Shown: positions 45,060 to 53,628, counted from the stretch's first letter. The stretch: DNA of 64,000 bases from Polaribacter porphyrae (GCF_002954685.1 NZ_MSCN01000001.1:2188429-2252428); one strand, 5' to 3'. Notes: generated by a model from the sequence alone, not told the origin. Made by a program: numbers and translations.

Positions 45060-46403
45060 TTATTCCAAAATTAACTCGCCAGAATAAAATTGTAGTACTT
45101 TTGTTTTGAATACATAGTCGTATTTAGAACGAATTAAAGCAGATTGGGCATTAACTAAACGAGTTCTAACCTGATCAAAGTCAAATTGAGTCATTGCTCC
45201 AAAATTATAACGTTCTTGTGCGTTCTTAAAAGCTTCTTCTTGTGCTTCTAAAGAAATTTTAGCAGCTTCAAAAGTTTTTAAAGCTGTTTTTACGTCTAAA
45301 AAAGCCTGCTCAATTGTTTGTTTTAATCGTAATTTTTCATCTAATAACCTGAATTCTGAAATATCTTTATTAATAATTGATTGAGCAACTCTGTTTTTTG
45401 TTTGAAACCTATTAAATATCGGAATATCTATTCTAAAGCCAGCACCGTAACCAAAATTTTCATTTATTTGTGTAAATAAATCTTGATTTAAAGTACTACC
45501 AAATCTTACTGTACCATCTTTTAAATCATAAGCATAATCACTTGCTAAAAATAAAGAACCACTTATTGTAGGCATAAAAGACCCTTTAGCAATTTCAATA
45601 TCAAAGTTGGCATTTTCAATAGCTAATTTTGCTCTTGCTATTTCTGGCATTGTTCCTAAAGATTTATCGTATACAGATGATGAGTTTTTATAAAATAAAT
45701 TTGCTGATGGGTTACCAACATTTATTCCTGTAACATCGAAACCTTCTGTGGGTACTTGAAGTAATTGAGATAAATTTAAAAGAGCAATATCCAAAGCATT
45801 TTCTTGAGTAACTACGTTTTGTTGGTCTGATGCAGCAGTAGATTGAGTGTTTAATAAATCTCCTTTAGGTATAACTCCAGATTTAAAACGTGCTTCAGCT
45901 GCGTCAATTTGAGATTTACTTATTTTATATTGAACTTTTGCGGCTAATAAATTTTCTTTGGCAAATAATACATTCAAGTATCCATTTACTACCCGTAAAG
46001 AGATATCATTCTCAATAAACTGTAAATCAAGCAAACTACTTTCTACACCTAATTCAGCTTGTTTATATGTATTTGTATTTCTAAATCCATTAAAAATAGT
46101 CACATTGGAATTTACACCAACTGAACCACCAAAAAAACTAGTATTTACCCTATTTTGAGAAACTGGATCAAAACCAGATCCAAAATTCAAATTTCCTCTT
46201 GTATTAGCATTTAAATTAGGTAAAAAATTACCTTTTGCAATTTCTACATCCTTTTTAGCAAGTTCAACAGATAATTTATTTTGTTGTATAGAAATATTCT
46301 TTTTTAAAGCTTCATCTACACATTCTTTAAGCGTCCATTTTTTTTGAGAAAATGTAGCAATAGAGATACAAAAAGCTACAAGTACAGAAAGTTTAGTTTT
46401 CAA
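45060..46403 (-). CDS. TolC family outer membrane efflux protein
   Basis: The 447-residue protein has a signal peptide (MKTKLSVLVAFCISIATFSQ) and two OEP repeats of coiled-coil helices and strands (ALKKNISIQQNKLSVELAKKDVEI; FKNAQERYNFGAMTQFDFDQVR). It forms the trimeric outer-membrane duct of a type I secretion or RND efflux system. No membrane-fusion or pump gene is present here, so the partner lies elsewhere. It is downstream of the DUF420/SCO cluster, with a 120-base gap and probably its own promoter. Confidence 0.9.
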   Translation of the reverse strand: MKTKLSVLVAFCISIATFSQKKWTLKECVDEALKKNISIQQNKLSVELAKKDVEIAKGNFLPNLNANTRGNLNFGSGFDPVSQNRVNTSFFGGSVGVNSNVTIFNGFRNTNTYKQAELGVESSLLDLQFIENDISLRVVNGYLNVLFAKENLLAAKVQYKISKSQIDAAEARFKSGVIPKGDLLNTQSTAASDQQNVVTQENALDIALLNLSQLLQVPTEGFDVTGINVGNPSANLFYKNSSSVYDKSLGTMPEIARAKLAIENANFDIEIAKGSFMPTISGSLFLASDYAYDLKDGTVRFGSTLNQDLFTQINENFGYGAGFRIDIPIFNRFQTKNRVAQSIINKDISEFRLLDEKLRLKQTIEQAFLDVKTALKTFEAAKISLEAQEEAFKNAQERYNFGAMTQFDFDQVRTRLVNAQSALIRSKYDYVFKTKVLQFYSGELILE

Positions 46404-46525
46404 AACGTATTTGTTTTTTGGTTGGTTTACGGTAATATATCTAAAATGATAGATAAAATATCTAACAATGCTTATAAGACGACTAAAAGTAAAATATGTT
46501 ACAAGAAAATCCTCTTATTGAAATG

Positions 46526-46747
46526 TTAATTTTTAAGTTGTTTCTTATATCTATAAATGGCAAAGAACAATATGCCAATTAAAATGTAGGGAAAAACCAT
46601 TAAGTATGTAATACCATTATTAACACCTTCTGCCATAGAAACATCTCCATTTTCTACAACAGCCTTACACATAGCACATTGACTGTAAGCAGGTTTAATG
46701 AATATTATAAACATAAAACAAAAAGTAAATATTATTTTTTTAAACAT
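46526..46747 (-). CDS. Small CxxC membrane protein of the oxidase-assembly cluster
   Basis: The 73-residue protein has a signal-like N-terminus (ending PAYSQ), a CAMC motif immediately after the predicted cleavage site (QCAMCKAVVENGD), and one C-terminal membrane helix. The CxxC facing the periplasm could bind copper or shuttle electrons during cytochrome oxidase assembly, fitting its position behind the SCO and DUF420 genes; this is inference. Its start overlaps the DUF420 gene by 8 bases, showing coupling. No named family is recognised. Confidence 0.7.
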   Translation of the reverse strand: MFKKIIFTFCFMFIIFIKPAYSQCAMCKAVVENGDVSMAEGVNNGITYLMVFPYILIGILFFAIYRYKKQLKN

Positions 46748-47279
46748 AATAAGGTGATATCATTATATAAACTACAACCCCTGTTACAGCTACATATAAC
46801 CAAAGAGGAAACGTTTTTTTAGCAATTTTTTTATGATTAGGAAAATCACCTAATTTAGCTCTCATGTAAGTAGTCAGTACAAAAGGAATCACAACTACTG
46901 ATAAGATAATGTGCGTAATTAAAATAAAATAGTATACATATCTTATTACTCCTTCTCCACCAAACTTTGTAGAGTCTGATGTCATGTGATAAGCTATATA
47001 CATTAATAGAAAAGCTAGTGAGCAAAAAATTGCAAACGTATTTAATTGCTCATGCAGTTTACGATTTCCTTTTTTTATTGCAATAACGGCTGCAACCAAA
47101 ACAAGAGCAGTTAAACCATTTACACTTGCATAAATTGGAGGTAAAAAAGTTAATGGCTCTACATTAAAGCCTAACTTTTTTAAATTTACACCAAATAAAG
47201 CAGCTACTGCTAATGGTATTATAATTGATAATGCAGTAATTATTTTTTTATACTTTCTTTCTTGTGCTAGATTACTCAT
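46740..47279 (-). CDS. DUF420 family membrane protein
   Basis: The 179-residue protein has five predicted membrane helices. GVNLKKLGFNVEPLTFLPPIYASVNGLTA (split by a loop) and RKLHEQLNTFAIFCS, HMTSDSTKFGGEGVIRYVYYFILITHIILS and PLWLYVAVTGVVVYIM match DUF420, a family usually found beside SCO and heme-copper oxidase genes and with conserved His residues resembling quinol or heme ligands. Function is unknown but probably linked to oxidase assembly. It overlaps the SCO gene by 8 bases and the next small gene by 8 bases. Confidence 0.88.
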   Translation of the reverse strand: MSNLAQERKYKKIITALSIIIPLAVAALFGVNLKKLGFNVEPLTFLPPIYASVNGLTALVLVAAVIAIKKGNRKLHEQLNTFAIFCSLAFLLMYIAYHMTSDSTKFGGEGVIRYVYYFILITHIILSVVVIPFVLTTYMRAKLGDFPNHKKIAKKTFPLWLYVAVTGVVVYIMISPYYV

Positions 47280-47916
47280 TTAACAACAATTTTATGTCTT
47301 CTTTTAATTCATTAATTTGATGATTCAACTCATATTCATCTAAAGCTCTGTATACAAATATTGGATTACCAAGCTCATCTTTTCTAGAACGAATAAAGCC
47401 ATTTTTATCAACCAACGCAAAATTACCAGAATGATATAACCCACCATGATCTGTGCCTCCAACACCTGCTGGTAATTTAAAGCCTTTGTTTGATAGGGCA
47501 TAAACAATATCTTCAGATTTACCTGTTAGTAAATGCCAATTTTTGTGTGTAATTCTTTTATTTTTCGCATATTCTTTAAGAACTTTTGGGGTATCTGTAT
47601 CTGGAGTGATAGAAATTGATGCAATACCAAATTCTGGATTTCCAAAAAACGCATCTTGAAGAGTTCGCATTTTTTTATTCATTTTTGGGCATATTGTAGG
47701 GCAAGTTGTAAAGAAAAATTCAACAACATATACTTTACCTTCATAACTTTTATTTGTAATCGTTTTTCCTTCTTGATTGATAAACTCAAAATCTGGGACT
47801 TTCGAAAATTTTACCAAATCAGAATCATCAAAACGATTTACCACTTTTGGCACAGTGTAAATTCCAAATAAAAGAATAATAAAAGCAATGCCTATGTACG
47901 AAAATTTTTTATTCAT
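47272..47916 (-). CDS. SCO1/SenC family copper chaperone
   Basis: The 214-residue protein has an N-terminal membrane anchor and a periplasmic thioredoxin-like domain. The copper site is visible: two Cys in FFTTCPTICPKMN (residues about 70-82) and the conserved distal His in GGLYHSGNFALVD. SCO proteins deliver copper to or reduce the CuA centre of cytochrome c oxidase, consistent with the oxidase genes nearby. It overlaps neighbours on both sides by 4-8 bases. Confidence 0.93.
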   Translation of the reverse strand: MNKKFSYIGIAFIILLFGIYTVPKVVNRFDDSDLVKFSKVPDFEFINQEGKTITNKSYEGKVYVVEFFFTTCPTICPKMNKKMRTLQDAFFGNPEFGIASISITPDTDTPKVLKEYAKNKRITHKNWHLLTGKSEDIVYALSNKGFKLPAGVGGTDHGGLYHSGNFALVDKNGFIRSRKDELGNPIFVYRALDEYELNHQINELKEDIKLLLNE

Positions 47917-48584
47917 AATCCTACTTCTTTTCTATCAGCTTTGTTTTTGTTTCGTTCTTTAAAAGCAGCATAATACTCATAATAAAGCACTTTTAAATCG
48001 TCTTTTAATTTATCATTTAACTCTGATATAGAATTTAAATTATAACCATATAATTTACCTTCTTTGGTATCTTCATCATTTGTTCTTCCTCTTAAACTTG
48101 CATTCTTATCAATTAAAAAGGCTTTTGTAGACCCTAAATTTTCAAGTGGACTTTTGTAAGAAAAGCTATCATATAAACCTTCTATTTCTTCTTTAGAAGC
48201 ACTAGTAAAAATCCATTTTTGCATGTCTGTATAAGTACCAATTTCTTTCTTTAAATTTATAACTGCATTATATTTATCTTCAGGATAAAAAGCTACAATC
48301 TGGAAATTTTTATAGTCAAAAAACTTTTTATAGATTTTTTCATTCAAATTAAATAACCTAGTTTTACTTGCTTCTATATCATTTCCTAAAAAACAAACTA
48401 CTGAAACATGCTCTTTAAAAGTAGTGCTACTAGTAGGTTTTATTTCAGAAATATCTAAAACTTGTTGGGTCAAAATTGGTAACTTTGTAAAGTTATTTTT
48501 ACCTGTAGAAAGTAATAAAAAGCATATTAAAGGAAAAATAAACAGTAAGAATAAAACTATTCTTTTTTTTGTGAAAAATGCCAT
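47913..48584 (-). CDS. Membrane-anchored thioredoxin-like protein without CxxC (oxidase cluster)
   Basis: The 223-residue protein has one N-terminal membrane helix and a periplasmic domain whose strand pattern (VSVVCFLGN, FQIVAFYPED, STKAFLIDKNASLRG) resembles a thioredoxin or SCO fold. It lacks the CxxC motif: only single cysteines are present. It may be a degenerate SCO paralogue working as a scaffold; this is inference from fold pattern and context. It is the first gene of the SCO transcript, overlapping SCO by 4 bases, and follows a terminator behind coxIV. Confidence 0.6.
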   Translation of the reverse strand: MAFFTKKRIVLFLLFIFPLICFLLLSTGKNNFTKLPILTQQVLDISEIKPTSSTTFKEHVSVVCFLGNDIEASKTRLFNLNEKIYKKFFDYKNFQIVAFYPEDKYNAVINLKKEIGTYTDMQKWIFTSASKEEIEGLYDSFSYKSPLENLGSTKAFLIDKNASLRGRTNDEDTKEGKLYGYNLNSISELNDKLKDDLKVLYYEYYAAFKERNKNKADRKEVGL

Positions 48585-48625
48585 GCTAAAAATAAATATT
48601 ACACATTTTTAATAAATTTAGTATA

Positions 48626-48650
48626 TAAAAAAAGGTGGTTAAGACCACCT
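48626..48650 (-). terminator. Intrinsic terminator between the cox operon and the SCO cluster
   Basis: AGGTGGT (48633-48639) pairs with ACCACCT (48644-48650). On the minus strand it is followed by TTTTTTTATA. It lies 10 bases after the coxIV stop, so the SCO cluster needs read-through or its own promoter. Confidence 0.85.
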
Positions 48651-48660
48651 ATATTTTAAA

Positions 48661-49002
48661 TTACCATCTTACAAGTGGTGCAAGTGTTTCAAATAGATAA
48701 CCACCTTCTATTAAGAGTAAAGTTACAAGATAACAGATTAGGAAAACTGCTGTCCAAACTACAGATCTTCTAAACCATTTTTTTTCACCTTCCATGTGCA
48801 TAAATGCCCATGTAATACCATAAGCTTTAGCTAATGTTAATATTATAAATATCCAGTTTAGAGGACTAGTTCCCAAAAAATTTGTTAAGTGTAAGATGTC
48901 TGGTTTAAGAATACCTAAAGCTACTTCTACTATTGTTATTAAGGATAAAATCCAAAAAACATTCCAAATTCTTTTTGTATGTGATTCGTGTGCGTGTGCC
49001 AT
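48661..49002 (-). CDS. Cytochrome c oxidase subunit IV family protein
   Basis: The 113-residue protein has three predicted membrane helices. Its N-terminus is His-rich (MAHAHESHTKRIW), followed by VFWILSLITIVEVALGI, LAKAYGITWAFMHMEGEKKW and a last helix, matching the prokaryotic COX4-type subunit that stabilises heme-copper oxidases. It is the last gene of cyoE-coxIII-coxIII-coxIV, 18 bases after the long subunit III gene and right before a terminator. Confidence 0.9.
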   Translation of the reverse strand: MAHAHESHTKRIWNVFWILSLITIVEVALGILKPDILHLTNFLGTSPLNWIFIILTLAKAYGITWAFMHMEGEKKWFRRSVVWTAVFLICYLVTLLLIEGGYLFETLAPLVRW

Positions 49003-49020
49003 TTTTAATACTATTATTTA

Positions 49021-50001
49021 TTATACTAGGTAGAAAAAAGTAAATACAAATACCCAAACTAAATCTACAAAGTGCCAATATAAACCAACTTTTTCTACCA
49101 TTTCATAATGTCCTCTTTTTTCGTAAGTACCAAGTATAACATTAAAGAAAATGATAATATTAATTAAGATTCCAGAAAATACGTGAAAACCATGAAAACC
49201 AGTAATAAAGAAGAAGAAATCTGCAAAGATAGTATTACCATATTCGTTTACTTTTAAGTTAGCTCCTTCAACAACCATTTTACCTTTAGTTAATTCAGCT
49301 AATCCTTTTTCTCTGGATAAAATAATTTTCTTCTTTTTATCTAAATTGATCTGTTCACTTCTAATTTGTATGGTTGGGTCTGCTTTGTAAGATGCTGTAA
49401 CTTGAGCCACTGAATACTGTGGAAGCGTTTCTCCACTATTCCACCACAAACCATTTTTCCTAGTGTGCTCAACTCTACTATCCATTCTATTACCAACTAC
49501 AAAATCTGATAATGCTATTTGCTTACCATCTCTAGCAAACTGCAATATTTTACCATCCGTAGTTTTAACAGCTCCATAAGAACCTTTAATAAAAGTATTC
49601 CACTCCCAAGCTTGCGAACCAACAAAGATTAAACCTCCAATTATGGTTGCAAACATATACCAAGCAACTTTGTTTTTTTGCATTTTATGCCCAGCATCTA
49701 CAGCTAAAACCATAGTTACCGAAGAAAAAATAAGAACAAAAGTCATAAAAGCCACATAATACATAGGAAACTCACCATGTATAAAAGGAATGTGCGTAAA
49801 CACTTCATCTGCAATTGGCCATGAATCTATAAACTTAAAACGTGTTAAACCATAAGCAGCTAAAAAACCAGAGAATGTTAATGCATCAGAAACGATAAAA
49901 AACCACATCATCATTTTACCATAACTTGCTCCAAATGGTCTTACACCACCACCATCCCAAGTGTTTTTTCCGTCAGAAGGTATAGCAATATTTGCTTCCA
50001 T
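49021..50001 (-). CDS. Cytochrome c oxidase subunit III, long form with soluble insertion
   Basis: The 326-residue protein has the helices of heme-copper oxidase subunit III (FGASYGKMMMWFFIVSDALTF, then GSQAWEW, then FFFITGFHGFHVFSGILI and YWHFVDLVWVFVFTFFYLV) but between about residues 133 and 250 carries a hydrophilic insertion (ILQFARDGKQIALSDF..KGKMVVEGANLKVN). The insertion would lie outside the membrane and is known in Flavobacteriia. It follows a short subunit III gene, so the operon encodes two different subunit III proteins; one may serve a different oxidase or form a heterodimer. Confidence 0.9.
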   Translation of the reverse strand: MEANIAIPSDGKNTWDGGGVRPFGASYGKMMMWFFIVSDALTFSGFLAAYGLTRFKFIDSWPIADEVFTHIPFIHGEFPMYYVAFMTFVLIFSSVTMVLAVDAGHKMQKNKVAWYMFATIIGGLIFVGSQAWEWNTFIKGSYGAVKTTDGKILQFARDGKQIALSDFVVGNRMDSRVEHTRKNGLWWNSGETLPQYSVAQVTASYKADPTIQIRSEQINLDKKKKIILSREKGLAELTKGKMVVEGANLKVNEYGNTIFADFFFFITGFHGFHVFSGILINIIIFFNVILGTYEKRGHYEMVEKVGLYWHFVDLVWVFVFTFFYLV

Positions 50002-50051
50002 AAATAAATTTAGTTAATTCTTAAAATTTTATCAAAATTAATCATTTTTCA

Positions 50052-50639
50052 TCACCTAATAAAATAGAAAAAGAAAAATAGATAAATCCATAATATATCT
50101 ACAAAATGCCAGAAGATTGCACCTAGTTCAAAGCCTAGCATATCATCTGATTTGTACTTGTATTTAAAATGATTATAAATTACAACAAAAAGTACAATAA
50201 TACCAGCTATTAAGTGCAATACATGCATAAAAGTAATGCCTATGATAAACGATGTTGATACCGTGCTTTCTGGCCCTGTGAAAAACAAACCAATACTTCT
50301 TAACTGATTAAACCCAACATATTGTTGCCATATAAAACCAACACCCAATAACAAAGTAATAATTACTGTTATTAGCGATAATTGTCTTTTATCTTGTTTT
50401 AAAAATCTCTGTGATAAAAAAAGAGTAACACTACTAGCTACAATTAAAAAAGTACTAATATAAAATGATTGTGGCAATTCAAAAGAAACCCAATCATCTC
50501 TTTTCATACTTATAACATAGGCACTTGTTAAACCTGCAAAAAACATTACCATACTTATCATAGAAATCCATAACATTGGTTTTGCTGATTTCTTTTTTGC
50601 AGCTACATACTCTTGTTCTAAAGTTTGTTCCTTTATCAT
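50052..50639 (-). CDS. Cytochrome c oxidase subunit III, short form
   Basis: The 195-residue subunit starts at 50639 (MIKEQTLEQEYVAAKKKSAKP), directly after the cyoE stop; a longer frame would overlap cyoE. It has five helices with the family motifs SAYVISMKRDDW, ITFMHVLHLIAG and GAIFWHFVDILWIYLFFFFYF. Subunit III stabilises the catalytic core and may guide oxygen. Subunits I and II are not in the window. It is the second gene of the cox operon. Confidence 0.9.
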   Translation of the reverse strand: MIKEQTLEQEYVAAKKKSAKPMLWISMISMVMFFAGLTSAYVISMKRDDWVSFELPQSFYISTFLIVASSVTLFLSQRFLKQDKRQLSLITVIITLLLGVGFIWQQYVGFNQLRSIGLFFTGPESTVSTSFIIGITFMHVLHLIAGIIVLFVVIYNHFKYKYKSDDMLGFELGAIFWHFVDILWIYLFFFFYFIR

Positions 50640-50640
50640 A

Positions 50641-51543
50641 TTAATGTAAAAATTTATCAACTACATAAACAACTTGTACAACTGTTATGTACAACACACT
50701 TGCTAACATCAATTTTCTTGCCTCTATGTTATGTTCTGTTTTATGCAATTGTATTGCATAATATAACATTATTAATCCTAAAAAACCAACTAAAACTGCT
50801 GTTAGTGGATAAATATAAAAATCGCCAGTTACTTTTAATACTGGGGCAATTGATACTGCTATCATAATTACAGTGTATAAAATAATTTGCTTAACAGCCT
50901 TTTTATCTTTTGTATTCATGGGTAGCATGCTAAAACCTGCTTTTTTATATTCTTCAAATTGCAACCAACCAATTGCCCAAAAGTGTGGGAATTGCCAGAA
51001 AAACTGAATCATAAATAAAAAACCTGCTTCGATTCCAAATTTACCTGTTGCAGCTACCCAACCTAACATAAAAGGGATTGCTCCTGGAATAGCACCTACA
51101 AAAACAGTTAATGGTGTTACTGATTTTAATGGTGTATAAGCACAAGTGTATAAAAATATTGAAACAGCTCCAAATAATGCCGTTTTTGGATTGATACTAT
51201 ACAATATCGATAAACCTAGAACAGTAAATAAAACCGCAATAAACATGGCAAAGTTTACAGACATTCTACCTGTTGGTAAAGGTCTATTCATTGTGCGTTT
51301 CATAATTGCATCTGTATCTCTTTCTATAATTTGATTAAATGCATTTGAAGCACCAACCATAAAAAAACCACCTATTGCCAATAAAAAAAGTATTGTATAA
51401 TTAATAACATCAACAGCTAATAAATAACCTGCCACAGAAGAGAATACCACACTTAAAGATAAACCAACTTTTGTAAGCTGTTTTAAGTCTGATAAAATTG
51501 TATTTACAGGCACCTTTGTTTCTGAAACTACTGTTGAATTCAT
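50641..51543 (-). CDS. cyoE: Protoheme IX farnesyltransferase (heme O synthase)
   Basis: The 300-residue UbiA-family enzyme transfers farnesyl to heme B, making heme O, the substrate of CtaA. Its start at 51543 (MNSTVVSETKVPVN) sits 19 bases from the -7 element TATCTTTG. The allylic diphosphate motif NAFNQIIERDTDAIMKRTMNRPLP and the second Asp-rich loop (FEEYKKAGFSMLPMNTKDKKA) are intact, along with about eight membrane helices. It heads cyoE-coxIII-coxIII-coxIV. A perfect FNR/CRP-like palindrome abuts its promoter. Confidence 0.95.
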   Translation of the reverse strand: MNSTVVSETKVPVNTILSDLKQLTKVGLSLSVVFSSVAGYLLAVDVINYTILFLLAIGGFFMVGASNAFNQIIERDTDAIMKRTMNRPLPTGRMSVNFAMFIAVLFTVLGLSILYSINPKTALFGAVSIFLYTCAYTPLKSVTPLTVFVGAIPGAIPFMLGWVAATGKFGIEAGFLFMIQFFWQFPHFWAIGWLQFEEYKKAGFSMLPMNTKDKKAVKQIILYTVIMIAVSIAPVLKVTGDFYIYPLTAVLVGFLGLIMLYYAIQLHKTEHNIEARKLMLASVLYITVVQVVYVVDKFLH

Positions 51544-51561
51544 TATATTACAAATGGACTG

Positions 51562-51569
51562 CAAAGATA
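51562..51569 (-). promoter_or_regulatory. -7 element (TATCTTTG on minus strand) of the cox operon
   Basis: CAAAGATA on the plus strand gives TATCTTTGC on the minus strand, 19 bases before the cyoE start codon. It directly adjoins the palindrome at 51570-51585. Confidence 0.6.
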
Positions 51570-51585
51570 TTTGATAATTATCAAA
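51570..51585. promoter_or_regulatory. Perfect FNR/CRP-type operator palindrome at the cyoE promoter
   Basis: TTTGATAATTATCAAA is a 16-bp perfect palindrome containing TTGAT-AATT-ATCAA, identical to the FNR/Anr family consensus half-sites with the normal 4-base spacer. It abuts the -7 element on its upstream side, centred near -21, where bound protein would block polymerase. This suggests repression of the aerobic oxidase by a CRP/FNR-family regulator. Confidence 0.6.
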
Positions 51586-51624
51586 TTACCATACATTTTA
51601 AAGTATTTTGTGTTAATGAAATTC

Positions 51625-51654
51625 ATAAAAAAACCCACTCAAAATTTGAGTGGG
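51625..51654 (-). terminator. Intrinsic terminator of the enoyl-CoA hydratase-MOSC operon
   Basis: CCCACTCAAA and TTTGAGTGGG (51634-51654) form a 10-bp stem; on the minus strand it is followed by TTTTTTTATG. It lies about 90 bases after the stop at 51741 and upstream of the cyoE promoter. Confidence 0.88.
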
Positions 51655-51740
51655 AAAATTGCTATGAAAAAGAAAAAGTGTGACTTAATTAAAAATCACA
51701 CACAAATATAGAAAATTATTTTTTATCAAATAGCAAAAAA

Positions 51741-52295
51741 TTATTTTTTTATGAATTTTAGAAAGTTTTTTGTTCTTGGAATTAATTTTAATGTTTCTTT
51801 ATTGAAAAAATAAATTGTATCTAATTTATTAATATTGTTTATTGTTCCATTTTTGTTTAGAAATAAAGAATCTTTTTTTAAATAGTATTCTCCTTTGTAA
51901 TAACATGCTTTTTTAAATTCTGAAATTTTAAATTCAAAAGATTTATCATTAAATAGACGAATAGTATAGGAAGGGTTGCTTCTCCCATCAACTTTAAAAA
52001 AATAAAGCTCTTCTTTAAAAATGTTTTTATCATGATTTTTTAATAAAAACAATAAACATACAGTATAAACTACTGCAATTATAATAGGTCTAAAATTAAA
52101 TAATTCTTTTTTTAAACTGATTTTATAAAGATTGTAGAAAACTATGACTAAAAATGGGATGAAAAAAAGAATAGCAAAACCACCAATAATAATTAAATCT
52201 TCGTATCCAAAACAATAATCATTTGGGTGAATGAGTTTTAAGAGTGGTAATAAAGCAAGTAAAATGAGTAAAATATATCTCTTTCTTATTTTCAT
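51741..52295 (-). CDS. Hypothetical membrane protein downstream of the MOSC gene
   Basis: The 184-residue protein has three predicted membrane helices in the first 90 residues (RYILLILLALLPLLKLIH; IIIGGFAILFFIPFLVIVFYNLY; PIIIAVVYTVCLLFLLK) and a C-terminal soluble beta-rich domain (SYTIRLFNDKSFEFKISEFKKAC, KGEYYLKKDSLFLNK). The domain resembles small extracytoplasmic beta-sandwiches seen in Bacteroidota but no family is recognised. Its start overlaps the MOSC stop by one base. Confidence 0.6.
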   Translation of the reverse strand: MKIRKRYILLILLALLPLLKLIHPNDYCFGYEDLIIIGGFAILFFIPFLVIVFYNLYKISLKKELFNFRPIIIAVVYTVCLLFLLKNHDKNIFKEELYFFKVDGRSNPSYTIRLFNDKSFEFKISEFKKACYYKGEYYLKKDSLFLNKNGTINNINKLDTIYFFNKETLKLIPRTKNFLKFIKK

Positions 52296-52852
52296 TACAG
52301 ACCTTTTTCTTTTTTTCTTCTAATTAATAAATCTGCTATAGTTAAATTTTCTGGGCAACTTTTTATCTGATAAAATTCATCATTTATTTGTACAGTTCCT
52401 GTTTGTATTACTTTAAAATATACCCCACACATTGTAGAGTTCCAAAATTGTTTTACAATTTTCATATTATTAAAACGAATACCTAATTTAAAACAAGGGC
52501 TTCTTTGCAAAGTAGCTTCTAAAATGGCATTACCAACTTTATAAGTATTACCTAGGTGTATTTTTGTTTCATCAATATTATCAATGGTTAAATTTTCACC
52601 AAACATACCAAAATTCCAATCTAAATCTGGGTACAAAGGTTTCCAATAATCATAATGTTTTAAAGAATAAGCATATACAGCTTGGTTAATTCCTCCATGG
52701 TGTTTTCTATCTGAAATTTCATCGCCTTCTACTTCTTCAACATCTAAAAAAATAGGTTTATTTACAGGGTATTTATAAATACCTGTAATTACCTTTTTCT
52801 TTTTCCAAAAGATTTCTTTTTTATCACCAATATTTGTGGAAACAATTTTCAT
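52295..52852 (-). CDS. MOSC domain protein (YiiM-like)
   Basis: The 185-residue cytosolic protein consists of a MOSC beta-barrel. DRKHHGGINQAVYAYSLKHYDYW and FGMFGENLTIDNIDE and the conserved Cys in ATLQRSPCFKLGIRF match the YiiM branch, in which the Cys binds molybdenum cofactor and may reduce N-hydroxylated bases. Function here is inferred from family. It lies between an enoyl-CoA hydratase (6 bases) and a membrane protein (one-base overlap). Molybdenum-cofactor genes moaD/moaE are about 30 kb away. Confidence 0.88.
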   Translation of the reverse strand: MKIVSTNIGDKKEIFWKKKKVITGIYKYPVNKPIFLDVEEVEGDEISDRKHHGGINQAVYAYSLKHYDYWKPLYPDLDWNFGMFGENLTIDNIDETKIHLGNTYKVGNAILEATLQRSPCFKLGIRFNNMKIVKQFWNSTMCGVYFKVIQTGTVQINDEFYQIKSCPENLTIADLLIRRKKEKGL

Positions 52853-52857
52853 AAAAC

Positions 52858-53628
52858 TTATTTCTTTGAAAATTTTGCCAAAGCACTTTTTGTAAAATCA
52901 GACAATACCAATTCTCCTGAAATTTTAGCTCTTTCAATCAAAAGTGAATTCCAGTGACTGGTATTATTCCATAGTACTTTTTTCATTTCTGATAATGCTT
53001 GTATATTATAAGAAGCCAGTTTATTTGCTAACAAATCAACCTCTTCATCTAACTCTTTTATTGTTTCAAAAACTTTAGCATACAAACCTTTTTCTTTTGC
53101 CCAATAGGCACTTTTCCAACTTGTGGCATCTAACGTTAATTCTGATGTTGCAGCTAATCCTATTTTTCTACTTACAGCTGGCTCAATTACAAAAGGACCA
53201 ATACCTATTGTTAATTCCGATAATTTAATAGCAGCAGCTTCTGTGGCTAGCACATAATCGCAAGCAGATGCTAAACCAACTCCTCCTCCAACAGTTTTGC
53301 CTTGTACTCGCCCAATAATAATTTTTCCACAAGTTCGCATGGCATTAATAACGTTGGCAAAACCAGAAAAGAATTTTTCTCCTTCCTCTAAATTAGAGAT
53401 TGCAACTAATTCATCAAAAGAAGCACCTGCACAAAAAGCTCTATCTCCTTCAGATTTTAAGATGATAATTGAAACAGAATCGTTTTTTGAAATTGAATTC
53501 AATTCATTAGTTAATCTATCTAATAATTCACTTGGAAAAGAATTACTTGCAGGATGACCAAATTCTACAGTAGCAATTTTATTTTGGATGTTTACATAAA
53601 GACTTCCATTTTGTCTATTTGTAGTCAT
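52858..53628 (-). CDS. Enoyl-CoA hydratase/isomerase family protein
   Basis: The 256-residue crotonase-fold protein has the oxyanion-hole strands GDRAFCAGASFDEL and GGVGLASACDYVLATEAAAIKLSE, but the second catalytic Glu position is in SELTIGIGPF. The usual product is hydration of enoyl-CoA; in Flavobacteriia this subgroup is often assigned as methylglutaconyl-CoA hydratase of leucine breakdown, which I cannot confirm. It is the first gene of a minus-strand operon with the MOSC gene. Confidence 0.85.
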   Translation of the reverse strand: MTTNRQNGSLYVNIQNKIATVEFGHPASNSFPSELLDRLTNELNSISKNDSVSIIILKSEGDRAFCAGASFDELVAISNLEEGEKFFSGFANVINAMRTCGKIIIGRVQGKTVGGGVGLASACDYVLATEAAAIKLSELTIGIGPFVIEPAVSRKIGLAATSELTLDATSWKSAYWAKEKGLYAKVFETIKELDEEVDLLANKLASYNIQALSEMKKVLWNNTSHWNSLLIERAKISGELVLSDFTKSALAKFSKK

